Source of the DNA: Paraspadella gotoi
Taxonomy: Eukaryota > Chaetognatha
Direction: 5' to 3'
Length of the DNA: 64,000 nt
Assembly: GCA_051294375.1 (NCBI GenBank)
Contig: CM119266.1
Coordinates: forward strand, 4,106,931-4,170,930
Part shown: one piece after another, positions 27,390 to 40,600 of the stretch
Numbering within the stretch: position 1 is the first letter of the stretch
Layout of the letters: every line of letters starts with the position of its first letter
Translations under genes and position numbers: made by a program
Notes under the pieces: model-generated
Told to the model about the DNA's origin: nothing
Seen by the model: only the letters and a program-made list of their open reading frames with translations
Database searches by the model: none

Positions 27390-27880
27390 TTAAAGGTTAT
27401 GGTTAAGGATTGGGTTAAGGATTGGGTTAAGGATTGGGTTAAGGATTGGGTTAAGGATTGGGTTAAGGATTGGGTTAAGGATTGGGTTAAGGATTGGGTT
27501 AAGGATTGGGTTAAGGATTGGGTTAAGGATAGGGTTAAGGATTGGGTTAAGGATTGGGTTAAGGATCGGGTTAAGGATCGGGTTAGTGATTTAGGTAAGG
27601 TATTTGTTTAGTGATAAGGGTTAAGGACTAGGGTTTAAGAATCGGGGATAGGGTTAAAGATTAGGAATAAGAGTTTAGAGTTAGGGTTTAGGATTTGGTT
27701 ACGGCTCAAGATAAAGGGATTAAGGTTAAAAATTGTGTAATAATTTTAAAAGCATATTTAGGTTAAATGTTAAGAATAAAATAAAATTTTGAAAAAAAGG
27801 AAATGAAAGAGGGCGCTCTCGGAAAATAGAGCCTTTTAAAGGAGATGAAAGAGGGCGCTCTCGGAAAAGAGAGCCTATTA
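27390..27880. repeat. Dispersed repeat: 12-bp minisatellite, telomere-like tract and hairpin tail
   Basis: About 15 copies of the 12-mer ggttaaggattg occupy 27401-27586. They degrade into TTAGGG/TTAGGA-like sequence (27600-27720). The end carries a duplicated 45-bp block, each copy with the hairpin GCTCTC-GGAAAA-GAGAGC (27808-27830 and about 27853-27875). A second, diverged member with the same order of parts is at about 37210-37425. Confidence 0.75.
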
Positions 27881-27949
27881 AAGGTGACGTAAAAGTTTGG
27901 ATCAACATCCACATTAAAAAAAAAGCTTTCATCTTGTTTGCGAAACGAA

Positions 27950-28013
27950 ATTGAATTGAATTGAATTGAATTGAATTGAATTGAATTGAATTGAATTGAA
28001 TTGAATTGAATTG
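27950..28013. repeat. (GAATT)n microsatellite, about 13 units
   Basis: Perfect pentanucleotide repeat. Confidence 0.96.
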
Positions 28014-28451
28014 ATTCTTTATGCAATCCTTTTAGTTTAATGTATCTTCAAAGTATTATTCCAGAATAAGTGGAAAAAGAAGGACGAGAATTAGCTGTTT
28101 ATTTTAATGAAAATGATTTAATCAATATAAAAATTATCTAGCCTTCCGACTTTCGACAGGCTATGCCTCTTTACCTCTCATAAGATAATAACATTTCTCT
28201 CCCTTATTGAATGCTAAGACTGTCCCTCTCTCTCTCTCACATTAACCTAAGAACCCACTCATAATTCACACGCCAAAGCGCACGCATGTACACGCAAGGG
28301 CACACATACCCTATCGCCCTAAGGTCTGCTTTGGGCGGAGACAATAGCGACGACTTTCCATTATTGCTGATTCTGGCAGATCGAGTTTCTGGAAAGATTA
28401 GCTTCCTGAATTTGGGAGAGATCGTAATCCTAAAAAAGTCAAACAAGAATT

Positions 28452-28494
28452 GAGAGAGAGAGAGAAAGAGAGAGAGAGAGAAGAGAGAGAGAGA

Positions 28495-28535
<41 letters not shown>
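28452..28535. repeat. (GA)n microsatellite
   Basis: GA dinucleotides with slips. Another tract lies at 28893-28980. Confidence 0.92.
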
Positions 28536-28539
<4 letters not shown>

Positions 28540-28892
28540 ACAAATCCTTTGTGGGAAACTAATCATTTTTGTAGTTGATTTGTTTACAATTTTTGTTCTT
28601 TTCTTTTTTCCTTTAACCTTCCTAACCTTAACCCCCCCTCGCCCCCCCCTCGCCCCCCGTCCAAAGGGAAACTAAGAAGAAGAAAAAAGTCAACTCAGTT
28701 CCGATCATCGATCGCTGGATCTTAACGCGGCCACAAGAGAACTCTCTCTCTCTCTCTCACTCTTTCTCTCGCTCTCTGTCTTAGTCGTTAACTCGGCCTC
28801 GGGAAAAACTTTCATTGACTCAGATTCAACAAAAAGAGAGAGAGCGAGAGCAAGATTTGAATAGATGAAGGAGAGGAAGAGAGAGATTGAGA

Positions 28893-28921
28893 TAGAGATA
28901 AGAGAGAGAGAGAGAGAGAGA

Positions 28922-28972
<51 letters not shown>

Positions 28973-28980
28973 GAGAGAGG
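28893..28980. repeat. (GA)n microsatellite
   Basis: Interrupted GA tract. It is followed at 29045-29105 by a short GCCGACG(T/C)CGCT tandem block. Confidence 0.92.
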
Positions 28981-29120
28981 AGAGTGAATCGAAGCGATGA
29001 GCCAACAAGATTCCCGTCACTTGTAAACCATACGTGCCTCCCTCCCCTCGCCGCTGCCGACGTCGCTGCCGACGCCGCTGCCGACGCCGCTGCCAACGCC
29101 GACGATGTCATGAACTAATT

Positions 29121-29169
<49 letters not shown>

Positions 29170-29861
29170 TGTCTCACGCGTCTCTCTCCCCTACAGGTGC
29201 CAAAACTTTTAAAAGGAATTTCAATAACAAACGAAAAAATATACCCGGTAGAGAGAATGAGACAGAGAGAGAGCGAAAGAGAGAGAGAGAAAGAGAGAGA
29301 GATATATATTCTCCTCCCTCTTTTTTTAATCAATTGGAATGAACCAATAGGCCTCAATTATTCACACCAAACCGACAGAAAAAAAGTTTTACTTTTTCCT
29401 TCTTTTTTGAAAAAAGCCGCCGACATTGTGATCGGACGGATGAACTGACGGACGGAAAAATAAATATGTTTTATGTCTCATAATTAAAAAGAAAAATTAA
29501 AGAAAATCTCTTTCTAGCAAATTCTTTTTTTCATTTTGTGTAAAATATATAAATGTTGGTGGGTGGGTGGGTGGTCCGATTCTGTCTGTGAGTTTTGAAA
29601 ACGATACAACAAATTCAGGGTATATTTTTTAAAGCGCCCAATTTCTGTTCCTTGATCCCTGAATTTAATTTTAACCTTAATATTTAATAATAATAATCTG
29701 TTACCAAACCAATCTTTATCTTCATTTAATTTAAACATATTTTGTTCTATGATTAAAAAGTGTGAGGTCAGTCTCCACCTCCTCTTCCTCCTCCTCCTCC
29801 TTTTCCTCCTCCTCCTCCTCCTCTTACCCTAAAAACCTCCCATCGTCTTCTCTCCCTCTAG

Positions 29862-30060
29862 CGGCGTCGTTTCTGTCTTCACTCGGCGCCAGAAAGTCGC
29901 GAGATTCCATGAAGATGGCGCCGAAAAGTCGGCGGAGGCGCCGAGACGCGTCGCCGGCAGCCGGAAACGGGTCGGCGGCGTCAAGAACGATGAAGACGAC
30001 GACGACGACGACGACTACGACGACGTCCAGGCGTTCCTCTTCGCCAGACAAAGGAATGAA
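29862..30060 (+). CDS. Candidate coding exon, acidic C-terminal half, unidentified
   Basis: A strong pyrimidine tract and acceptor (cttctctccctctag, AG at 29860-29861) precede a frame with C/G-rich third positions. It encodes GVVSVFTRRQKVARFHEDGA, then a basic stretch, then NDEDDDDDDDYDDVQAFLFARQ. The frame loses coding character after about 30060, where only a weak donor (GAA|gtcgac) is available. It could splice in phase 0 to the small frame at 31204. No family was recognised. A Thr-rich frame on the same DNA is less gene-like. Confidence 0.3.
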
Positions 30061-30775
30061 GTCGACTCAATTAAATCAGAATTTTGGATTTTTCTTTCTC
30101 TTTTTTTCCTTGTTCTTTATTATCTTTGGTCTCGTTATAATTTTCTTTCTGATACTAATTATCATTCTAATTATCATTTTAATTATATTTTAATTTTCAT
30201 TCTAGTTCTCATTTTAATTTTATTCTAGTTATCATTTTAATTCTAATTTTCATTTTCATTTTAATTCTCATCTTAATTTCATTATAATTCTCATGTATTT
30301 CTCGCCGATTTCCCAAACCGCTCTCGTCTTTTCTCGATAAAATCCTTTTCCCGCCGTCGACGTCATCCTTACCGGAAGTCGAGTGTACAATTAATCGGCG
30401 ACGCCGGCCGTCTACGTCTCGCGTCACTGTGGCGCCATTTAATGGCGCCCGGGCGTCGCTTAATCGCTACTCGAAACGTCATCAACGCGTCTGAACGACT
30501 GGGCCGCTAACAGCCTTTCAACCGGGGGTCGCTAACCGGGCACGATTGGATCTAGTATCGTCCCATCCCCAATTTCTCTCCCTCCCCCTTCCTCTCTCCC
30601 TCCCTTCCCTACCCGCTCCCTTCCATCCCTCCTGCCTCCCTTCCCCTCCCCCTCCCTTCCCATCCCGCCCTCCCGCCCTTTAACCCACTTTCAGAATCAT
30701 TCTAGTCTATTTCGGCTGCCATCGGGTCATATCAAAACCATTACCACGTGGATGAAAGCGAAGCCTGGTGAAATA

Positions 30776-30776
30776 G

Positions 30777-30842
<66 letters not shown>
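30776..30842. repeat. (GA)n microsatellite
   Basis: GA dinucleotides. Preceded at 30575-30690 by a CCCTCCCTTCC-rich pyrimidine block. Confidence 0.92.
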
Positions 30843-30845
<3 letters not shown>

Positions 30846-31203
30846 TCGCGTTTGAAGTGGAAATAAACTTAGAGAACGTCAAAAATCCTTATTAGTTTTT
30901 ATTATTATTTATTAATTTAATATTATTTGGATATTATTTTGGTATTTATAAATTAATTCGTTTTACCAAAATTACCTAAATTCCTTCAAATATCTATTGT
31001 TTTCTGAAAAAAAAAATATGCGACGAGCGTCAATTAAAAATCATTTGTCTTTTTTTTTCAATCCTCGCTTCGAATCTAATTTGCATATTATATTTATTTT
31101 TACAAACTACGTAAAATACGAAATGACCGCGGTCGAAATCTTAGATGTACGCTACCGACTCCCCCCCCCCACGCCTCCCAGTCATTCCCCCCCCCCACCG
31201 AAG

Positions 31204-31281
31204 AAGTTTCCGTCTGGCGCCATCTTGTCGGGACGTCTCTTCGATAACGACGACTCTGGCGCCCGGGACGACGTCGTTTAG
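31204..31281 (+). CDS. Candidate short C-terminal exon, unidentified
   Basis: After a C-run and an AAG acceptor, 25 codons (KFPSGAILSGRLFDNDDSGARDDVV) end in TAG at 31279-31281. Third positions are C/G-rich, in contrast to the flanks. The phase would fit the candidate exon at 29862-30060. Very tentative. Confidence 0.2.
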   Translation, partial: KFPSGAILSGRLFDNDDSGARDDVV

Positions 31282-31427
31282 ACGCCCGGGCATCCTGGGC
31301 CGGCATCATTAACCGCCATTACTACGCGCCCGCTGCTCCTCATCTTCCTCCTCCTCCAGAGTGGAATCAACAAAAGTGCGATGGAATCGTAACTCGATTC
31401 CATTTCCAAATAAGGAAAATAGTTTGT

Positions 31428-31463
<36 letters not shown>

Positions 31464-31639
31464 CAGAGGAAACTAGGGAGAGATTTAGATAGAGATAGAG
31501 ACAGAAATTAGTTTGGAACTTGAGAAAAAAAAATTATGATTTAGAATCGCAAACTAGCGAACTCCGCTTTTGCCGACGTCATTTCAAAGAAAAAAAATTA
31601 TTTCATTTTTTTATTTATTTATTTTTTTCTGTATTAAAA

Positions 31640-31735
31640 ATGAAAGAGAAAGAGATGGAGAGTGGGGAAGACCTCGTAGACGACTACCCTGAGGAGGATG
31701 TGGTTTTTGTGGGCGACCTTAATTACAGTAAAAAG
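31640..31735 (+). CDS. Possible alternative first coding exon of DNAI7
   Basis: An ATG frame of 32 codons, rich in acidic residues (ESGEDLVDDYPEEDVVFVGD), ends AAG|gttcgt in phase 0. It would join in frame to DNAI7 exon 2 at 33020 (PPKKKLTK...), bypassing the one-codon exon at 32158. The donor beyond GT is poor and no transcript evidence is available. It could instead be a stray open frame. Confidence 0.25.
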
Positions 31736-32157
31736 GTTCGTTGTTTCGGACCACAATTGACACATTTCGACAATATCCAAAAATGGGCCAAATCCAACAT
31801 ATTAACTTAAATAAAAACGTAAGAATATATCCAAAAGATCTGGCCTAAAGATATAGAAATAATTATTAATTATTAATTAATTATTAATAAATGCTTTTTA
31901 TTATTTTCATTCGTGGGAAGTTCCAAACCTTTTCATGATTGAGCGCTTTTCCTAGGACCTAGCAGACGATATTTAGTCTCTTAGCAACGAGTAAACCAGT
32001 CGAATGTCGAAATCTCGACAAGGATAAAACTCCTAAAAAGTTGACTTTCTTTATGAAAATAACAAAATGTACCTTTTAGTTTTACGCACATTAAAAGCCT
32101 AAATTTTAAAGTCGAAATATCTATTAAAATTAGAACGATTTTGTAGAAGATAAAAAA

Positions 32158-34799
32158 ATGGTAAGTTTTTCCAGATGACGTTTTTTCAATGGTTCATTTC
32201 GTTCGTCAAGCATTAGTATTAGAAAAGTTTAAATTTCGCAAATACAAATTATTTAATATTTTGTTGGAAATGTTTTCGTTAACAATATTTTTACTCAATC
32301 TTTCTCATGCTTGCTTTCTAATGTTTTTGATTCTCCCCCTTTTCTATATTCTTTCCTTTACTTTCCTCCATAATTTTCTTTCCTCCCTCTCTTTTCTATT
32401 TTTACTTTCCTCCCTTTTCCCCTTTTTTTCTTTTCTTTCCTTTCCTCTCTCTTCACCTCCCTCCTTTCCTCCCTTATTTTCTCCCTTCTTTCCTCCATCC
32501 TTCCCTCCCTTTTTTCCTCCCTCCTGTCCTCCTTCTTTTCCTTTCCTCCCTTTGCTTTCCTCCCTTTCTTTCCTTCTTTTTCTTTCCTCCCTCCTTTCCT
32601 CTCTTCCCTCCCCTTTCCTTTTCTTTCCTCCCTTCTTTCCTTTCCTCCTTTTCCTCCCTTCCTTCCCTCCCTCCTTTCCTCCCTTCTTTCCTTTCATTTC
32701 CTTTCCTCCCTCCTTCCCTCCTTTTTTTTCTTCCCTTTCCTTCCCTCCTTCTCTCTTTTCCTTTCCTCCCTCCTTTCCTTCCTTCCCTCCCTTTCCTTTC
32801 TTTTCCTCCCTTTCCTTTCTTTTCCTCCCTCCTTTCCTCCCTTTCCTTTCCTTTCATCCTTCTTTTCTTTCCTCCCTTCCCTTTCCTTTCCTCCCTTTCC
32901 TTTCCTCCCTCCCCTTTTCTTCCCTTCCTTTCCTTTCCTTTCCTCCCATTACTTTCCTCCCTACCCTTTCCTTCCCTCCCTTTCCTTTCCTTTCCTCCCT
33001 TTCCTTTCCTCCCTTTCAGCCTCCCAAGAAGAAACTGACAAAGGCGGAGAAGGAGAAGCTGAAGGCGGAGGAGGCGGAGAGGAGAGCGAAGGAAGAGGAG
33101 GAGGCGAGGATTCGGATGGAGTTGGAGGAGAGAGAGAGGAGAGAGAGGGAGAGACTGGAGGCGGAGGAGAGGGCAAGACTGGAGGAACTGGTAACTTATC
33201 ATACTCATTATAATTTTAGTAATATTGACAATGTGATCTTTAGTAACTAGATAACTAGTGACTCGTAAAAGTACAATTTTTTATCTCGATTTTTCATAAT
33301 TGAGATTAATCAATATTTTCAATACAATTTTAATCTTTATCTTATTGATGATAATAATGATAATTATGTGTACTAAAAGTGAAATGTTTATTTTAATTCT
33401 TATTTTTTCTTGATCTTTACGATGATACCAGATTACTATAAATAGTTATATTAATTAATATTTTATTAATTCAATTTGTATCTTGCGTTTTATGAATTTA
33501 CTTTTTGATAATTATACTTACAAAACAAGTTTTTGGTTATTCTTTATTATTATTATTATTAAAGGTTAATTATAATAATAATAACCTTTTTATCTTATTT
33601 TTTAAGTATAATTAATATTACAAACAATACAATTTTCATCTTACGATCGAAATAACAATTCATGATTTATCGAATTGGATAAATTAAAGGAACGCATCCG
33701 AAGAAACGCGCAGATGCTCGAACTCAACGCCATCTACGATTCGATGAAGACGACGCTGAATCAGATGCAAGAAGAGTATGTCGTGCAGGTGCAGTAAGAG
33801 TTGGGATCAGATGCAGGAAGTGCAGTAAGAGTTGGCTGACCTTTAAATTATACGCTGAAGAAACTTTATGCCATCGAACCGCACTGACAGTTAGAGTGAT
33901 CATTTGTTTTTACAAGTTTTACTTCTAATCTCATTTGCATATTATTTTTATTTTAACTTAGTACCTAATTTTACAAGAATTAAATATATTTTTTGAAGAA
34001 TTAGTTGTCTTTGTCTCTGCTAAATATTCGTTTCAATGACTTTTTACTGTCAATTTAAGAGCATTAAAATTCTAAGTAGTCAAACTAAAAGGAGTACGTC
34101 AAAATGAGTTGTTCTCTTAGTAATCGCAGCGCAATTAAACACTATAAAAAACTGGCCTTACCCTCTGCAGCGAAAATGGGACAGATACATGAGATGCGAC
34201 GGATCTCCCGACCCGACCATTCCTGGCGAAATCAATACTTACCTCAACATTCAAAGAGAAGAGAATGACCAGATCACTTTTGATGAAGTGCTGGCCGAAT
34301 CAACGCTCATTCTCTCGGTGAGATAGAGAGAGAGAGAGAGAGAGTAGGGAGTGAAAGTGAGAAGAGAGAGGGGAGAGAGAAAGAGAATAAGAGAGTGAGG
34401 AAGAGAAAAACACTTATCACCACAGATTGGAATCTTTTTCCTTACTTTCATCCCTTCCCCCTCCCTCTGTCCTCCCCTGTCTCCTCCCCTTCATTGATCC
34501 CCTCTTTAATCCCCTCCCCTTCATTGATCTCCTCTCTAATCCCCTCCCCGCCTCCCCTCCAACTTCAGCTCATCGAAGAACTCCACTTTATAGTCGACGA
34601 TTCTCCGCCGACTGAGCTTCCTCCAGTCAAAGCGCAAGAGTTAAAGGAGGTGAGGGGATGGCTGCGGCGGAGGCGGCGCCGCAGCGGCGTGGGGCATGAG
34701 CTGCTGCGGAGGTGGCGGCGGAAGCTGCGTCGCAGGGCGACGGGGGGTAGCAGTAGCGGCAGGAAGGGAGGGGCAGCGTCGAGTACGATAATAATTTCT

Positions 34800-34837
<38 letters not shown>

Positions 34838-35439
34838 CTCTCTCTCCTCCTCCTCCCCTGCCCCCTTCCATAGACCATCCTGCAATTGGAATCCCTCTTG
34901 CAATTCAAACTGGACCAAGGAAGTCATCGAGTCTTTCGCGACGCCAGCGTCTTGTCCGATCAGGAGACGGGAAATCTGCAGAAGTCTTTCGGCGGAGACG
35001 TGATCACTTTGAGCTGTTGGGCCAATCTGAGCAAGAATCCCAGGTGAGGGGGGGTCGTCATCGGCGGAAAAGGGGGGGCATCGTTTTGAGACTAAACGAA
35101 CAAAATGATCATGACAAAAACTAATTGGAACAAACATAAATAAACAGAGCAAAAAAGCAAATGATAGAAAAAAATAAATAAACAAGTCAATTAAAACAAA
35201 AACAAACAAAACAAATTAGGGATAAACAAAAGTTCAAACAACAAAACAGTTCAAAATATAACAAAACGAATAACAAATGAAGAAATAAACTGAGAAACAA
35301 AAGTGCGTCGTTTGAGCGGTTTATGTTTCTTTATCTAAATTACGATGAGGTTTGACCCTGTTGAGTCCGTGTGAACCAGAGAAATTCTCGCGGAGAGGAA
35401 TTTGTGAAGAGGCGCCTTGTGAAGTGAGGAAAAGATAAC

Positions 35440-35496
<57 letters not shown>

Positions 35497-35773
35497 GGGG
35501 AGATTAAGTCTTCTTTAACGGAAGAGTTTAACTCTATTGTGAATTGTTTTGTAAAATGGAAAAGAGGGAGAGAGAGGGGGTTAAAAACAGTGATGAAGAA
35601 GCGAGAGAGAGAGAGAGAAAAAAAGAAAGAGAGAGAGAGAGAGAGAATCCAGAAAAGAATAAATATTAAGAAAGAGTGTAGAAAAGGATGGAAGGTTGAA
35701 AGTGACTGTTTCTCAACCTTGAGCCAATAATTTTTATTATTCAGACGTTTATTCCTCATTTTTCTTTGCACTC

Positions 35774-35828
<55 letters not shown>

Positions 35829-37552
35829 TTCTTTTCCCAGACTCTTTCCGTTCCCATCTACATTCGCGTCTCCTTATGTCTTTACGACTTTTCGACTGTA
35901 GATGGAGCTTCAACGAAAACAAAGAATCTTTTGTTTTCTTTTTTTTCAGATTCTTTCTTTCTTTTTTTCTTTTTTTGATTTAAAGGAAAAAAAGAAGTCG
36001 CATTTAAATTTGACCCCAAATTCCCACTTATGTCGACGTGAACTTTAGCATTTTATGATTGCGGCGATATTAGTGGTAATAGAGGTATTACTATAAAATG
36101 ATAAATATTAAATCAATAAATACAACTTCTCACCTACTTACTTTCCTATTTATCACCTCTGGCCCACAACGTTCTCAAAATACTGACAAAATCAGTTGAG
36201 TGTATAACAAATATATTAAATAATCAACTAATGACAGCATAATTCGTACAATTGTACATTTTACGAAGACATTACAATCCAATGTACAGTCACTAAAAAC
36301 CGACCAAAGCCAAGCAAAGACAGTCCTTCAGTTTACATTTAATACAAAAAAAAATATTAAACAATACTATAATCAAGAGACATATATAATAAATTTACTT
36401 TATTTTAATTTAAAAATACTATTTCAGGAACCGAACAAATCATTTTTTTTACAAATCAATTTTTTTGGGGTTTTTCATCGAAGCGATTATTCAGTTTAAT
36501 TTTAATGTTAGTAATCAACAATACGAAACTCAGAACAAATTCGCGAAATTTATTTTATTTTAATTCAACTTAAAAACATGAACGGTAATTCAGTGTGTTG
36601 CGCCGCAGTGACTGCCTTATCACGTGTGTTTCGTGACATGACATGACATTACCTGATATGACGACATGACATGACATGACTACCATAACTTTTTTAGCCC
36701 GTGTATTTATGACAAGCACTGCATCGGAATTTTGTCTTTTGTGCATTATTTCCTGAAGGCGTCGCTAACAGTCTTAACAAATGAGCAACCAACTATATGC
36801 AATACAATACAATACAATACAATGTGAGCATTTTCAACTTAAGTTGAACAGACCGACGGACAGACATACTGACCGACCGAGCAAAAACATACGATAAACG
36901 TTCTTTTCAACCCCTCAGGCTCAAGTTCCAGACCTTCACCGGCCCAGCGGCGGGACTCGTCTTCGAAGTGCCCCGCCCACTGACGCTGGCCGATTGCGCC
37001 GTCCGTCTCCTCCGCACGGAATTTGATCACTTGTCACATTTGTCGCCATTTTATCTTCCGCGAGTGAGAACGACGCCCGTTGTGGTGGAAGAGGAAGCGA
37101 CCACCAAGAAGACCGGTTCGAATGAAAAAAGGGGGGGTGGAGGTTAGGGGCCTTATTTTCCATGAACGCCCCATTTTATCTTAAATTCAAAATTAGATTA
37201 GTTTTTAAAAAAATAAAAATAAGGTTAAGGATTAAGGATTAAAGATTAAGGATTAAGGTTAGGTTTATGAATAAGCGTTAGCGATTAGGGCTAGGGATTG
37301 GACTTTAAGTTTAAAAACTAATTTGGATTAAATATTAAGATTAAAATTAAATTATGGGTAAAAAAAACAGAAATGGAGAACTCTCGGAAAAGAGAGACGA
37401 AGTTTTGAGTTAGAAGGGGGGGGGTAGGAAATGGGGCAGATGAAAAAGGTGCGGGGTCTGGGGGCTTTGGACTGCGGGACCTTTTAGGGTCAGAGGCTTC
37501 GGATTCTTCTCAAAGTGTCTTGATGATTGTATGATTTATTCCGAGTTTGAAT

Positions 37553-37606
<54 letters not shown>

Positions 37607-40600
37607 GAGTTGGGTGTTTTTATTCAGTTTTACTAATCAATTTTCATTTTGAAATCTCATTTGATGGATTTTTCCTTGACCAAAAAACAAAAGCGCATCG
37701 CGGCAAAAAGAGTAGGTTCTCTCCGGGCAGAGAGAGAGAGAAAAAAATGAATTTAAGCGCCACACGCGGAACGGAAAATAAACTAAATTTAAAAAAATAG
37801 AGAAAGAAAACGAAAGGCTATCGGTCAATTAGCCAAGCACATTTACAGAAAAGCTATCTCTCCGCATGACAGAAATATAAAATGTGTTTTGCATGCAAAT
37901 CAGTAAAAAAAGAAAATTGTGTCGTCCCTTTCTTCTTTTCCATCGCACGCAAAATCCTTTTACTTCTTCGCTTTTGCTTCTTTTGCGGCAGCGGCTCAGC
38001 GGCGCCAGCAGAAGGCGCTGCTGCGGTACCGGGCGCAGCTGCTGTGGCACGCGGTGCGGCGCGAGTTGCTGTCGCCGGAAACGTTCGCCAAATTCCCGGT
38101 GCCGAAGCCGCCGCCGAGTTATTATAAAATTCCGCCTACGAAATCGAAAGTCATTCAAAAGACGACGAGTATAATTTGACGCGCGATTCTTTCTTTCTTT
38201 TTTTCTCGATGTCGCACGATTGACATTAGGGTGGATAGAATGACGAAAGTTAAGAAAATTCTCATTTATATTTAGAATAGTGTATCAAAACTTTTAAAAG
38301 TAATAAAAATAAGTACCACTGAAACAGATTTAACAATGGTTGAGCTTCACAGTTTTTACTTTATAATTCATCTTGTCCAAATTCGAAAAAATTGTTTTTG
38401 TATCATAAAAAAAATATAAAAAAGCAATTTAATTAAAAATTTAAATCTTAATTTTTTTATAAAAATATTAAAAACAATAATGACCAAAATTATTTTAAAT
38501 AAAATAAAAATTTTATAACTTTTTGTCATTAATCGCACAATAATGATTCAGTCTCGTCTTTGTCTTTAAACTGTGATCCAATTTTTTGGTCACTGCCTTT
38601 TTTTAGATTTCAATTATTAAAAAAATCGTCTGTCACACTTTGCATGTTGCAGAATATATACACATGTGGTGTGAAATTCTGTCGTAAACAATTCCACATT
38701 GAATGTTTAAATTACGCTATTTTTTTACCATAATAACGAATTAACGCTTTGCGTTCATTTATTTTCTTTTGTTTTCTCGCGATCGCAGAATCAAAGAAGA
38801 TGTCGCTTTCCGAGACGAAGGAAGGAAAAGATGGCGACAAAGATCCATTGGTAATAAAACCCTCAATACTCATTAAGGTTTAGCATGTATTTATTAGCAG
38901 AATTAGTAAATCGTAGTCAAGCAGTCATTAGCGATGGCCGCGTAGAGCACAGGCTTCGAAAAAATTTGGCTGTTGTTGTTTCTAAGTTTTGAAAATTGTC
39001 GTGAAATTTTATTAAATTATTTAGTTAGATAAAAAAGAAGCACTCTGTGAATAATTAATGTAATTTCCTTGTCCACAACTATTAGAACCTTGTACCAAGC
39101 TTAAGAAACGCTGCCCTGACCCTTAGAGATCTCATTAACATCAATAGTTCCAAGGTACTAAATAATTTGAATCAAATCAGGCATCTGTGTGTTTGTTAAA
39201 AAGTTGTTGGTTTCATATTTTGTACAACTTTTGATTCTATGATTATATTACTATTCATTTTTTCAAGTCAATAAGAATTGATTATGATTAATATTCATAT
39301 TGATAAAGTGTACAATTTTTACAGTGTCCAATTTTTCAAAAATTATATGGGATTTGTATTACAAACTCGTGAAGATGTTTATTATCGCAAAATTGTTCGC
39401 CTTTTAGTGATGTGACAAAATTCAAAAGCACCTACCGCATGTGTAACTTAAATGTTTTAGATATTTATAGATGCACCTGTTTTTGTTACTACTGCCTTTA
39501 TGTATTTTTTTATATTTAAAATATTTTCCGAATTGAATAATAATACATATCTAATTATTAGTTACCAAGCAAAAATACATGTTACGCTATAATTTCTCTT
39601 TTTTTAAATTTACTTTTTGAAAAGTGAAAACCGCCCCACCCTTTTTTTCGTCTTCTTCAGTCACGCGAGACGACGATGCCGCCCTCGCGCGGAGGAACTC
39701 AGACGGCGTCCGGGATGCAGCGCTCTTCGGGTCAAAGCGGCGCCGCAGCCGGTGCCGGCGCCGGAGGCGAGGAGAGCGAGACGGAGGACGAAAACAGAGA
39801 CCCCGCCACGCCGGAACCAGGTAAGGTCCTGAACTGGATATTGGGTAAGGTTCGTCTCACGTTAAGAGAAGAGAATGATCTCATCTATAGACTTTGGTTA
39901 GATAATAATTAATGAATATAATAATAAATAATGAATATGTAATAAACAGTGATGGTAGTTTTGTGATTATTTACAACTCAATAAATAGTTTTACAGAATC
40001 TCAGATTTTTCGGTAATTATTCGCTTTCGAAAACATTAATAAAATCTTTTATCCTTCGAATTAAAAATTTAAAGATTACCGCAACGAGAAAGGAGGTTAG
40101 TATGTCGCGTCTATGGTAGCGTCATAGTTTTTGCGAATAGCTATATCGATTTCGTAAATGTAAATAAGAGCTTTGCGCTTCTAGAGCGAGAAAAGTTATT
40201 CTTTTTTTAATCTTTGGAACGTCTGCATGCTTCTTATTGTCTTTATACATTTTTTAGAATTTAACTGATAATCTAATCTCCTAATCTTGTAAAGAATTTA
40301 TCATTTAGATGAGATATTTTATCCTTGCATTGTCAGTGCTACATAGAATAGATAAGAACCGCCCCCCCCCCGCATGACCGGAAAATAATCGAATGTGGTT
40401 TGACCTTTTATTTCATAAAGGATGACGGAATGCAATCTCGACTGGATAATATGAATGAGGTTCTATAATTGTTTATGAAGAGAGACCCTGATTAAAAATA
40501 TTTAATAAAATAAATTTATAGACAGTTCACATTTAAAAACCCTCTACAGTAAAGATCCGGTAACGCCCCCCCCAAGGTGGCGTAGATTAGTTTGTATTCC

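Noticed and set aside
27399-27611. Protein-like VKDWVKDW repeat
   Set aside because: A 12-bp minisatellite gives a periodic open frame in any codon phase. No flanking coding signal.
32189-33250. 353-codon Ser/Phe/Pro open frame
   Set aside because: It is the translation of a polypyrimidine intron running into DNAI7 exon 2. Only the part from 33020 is coding.
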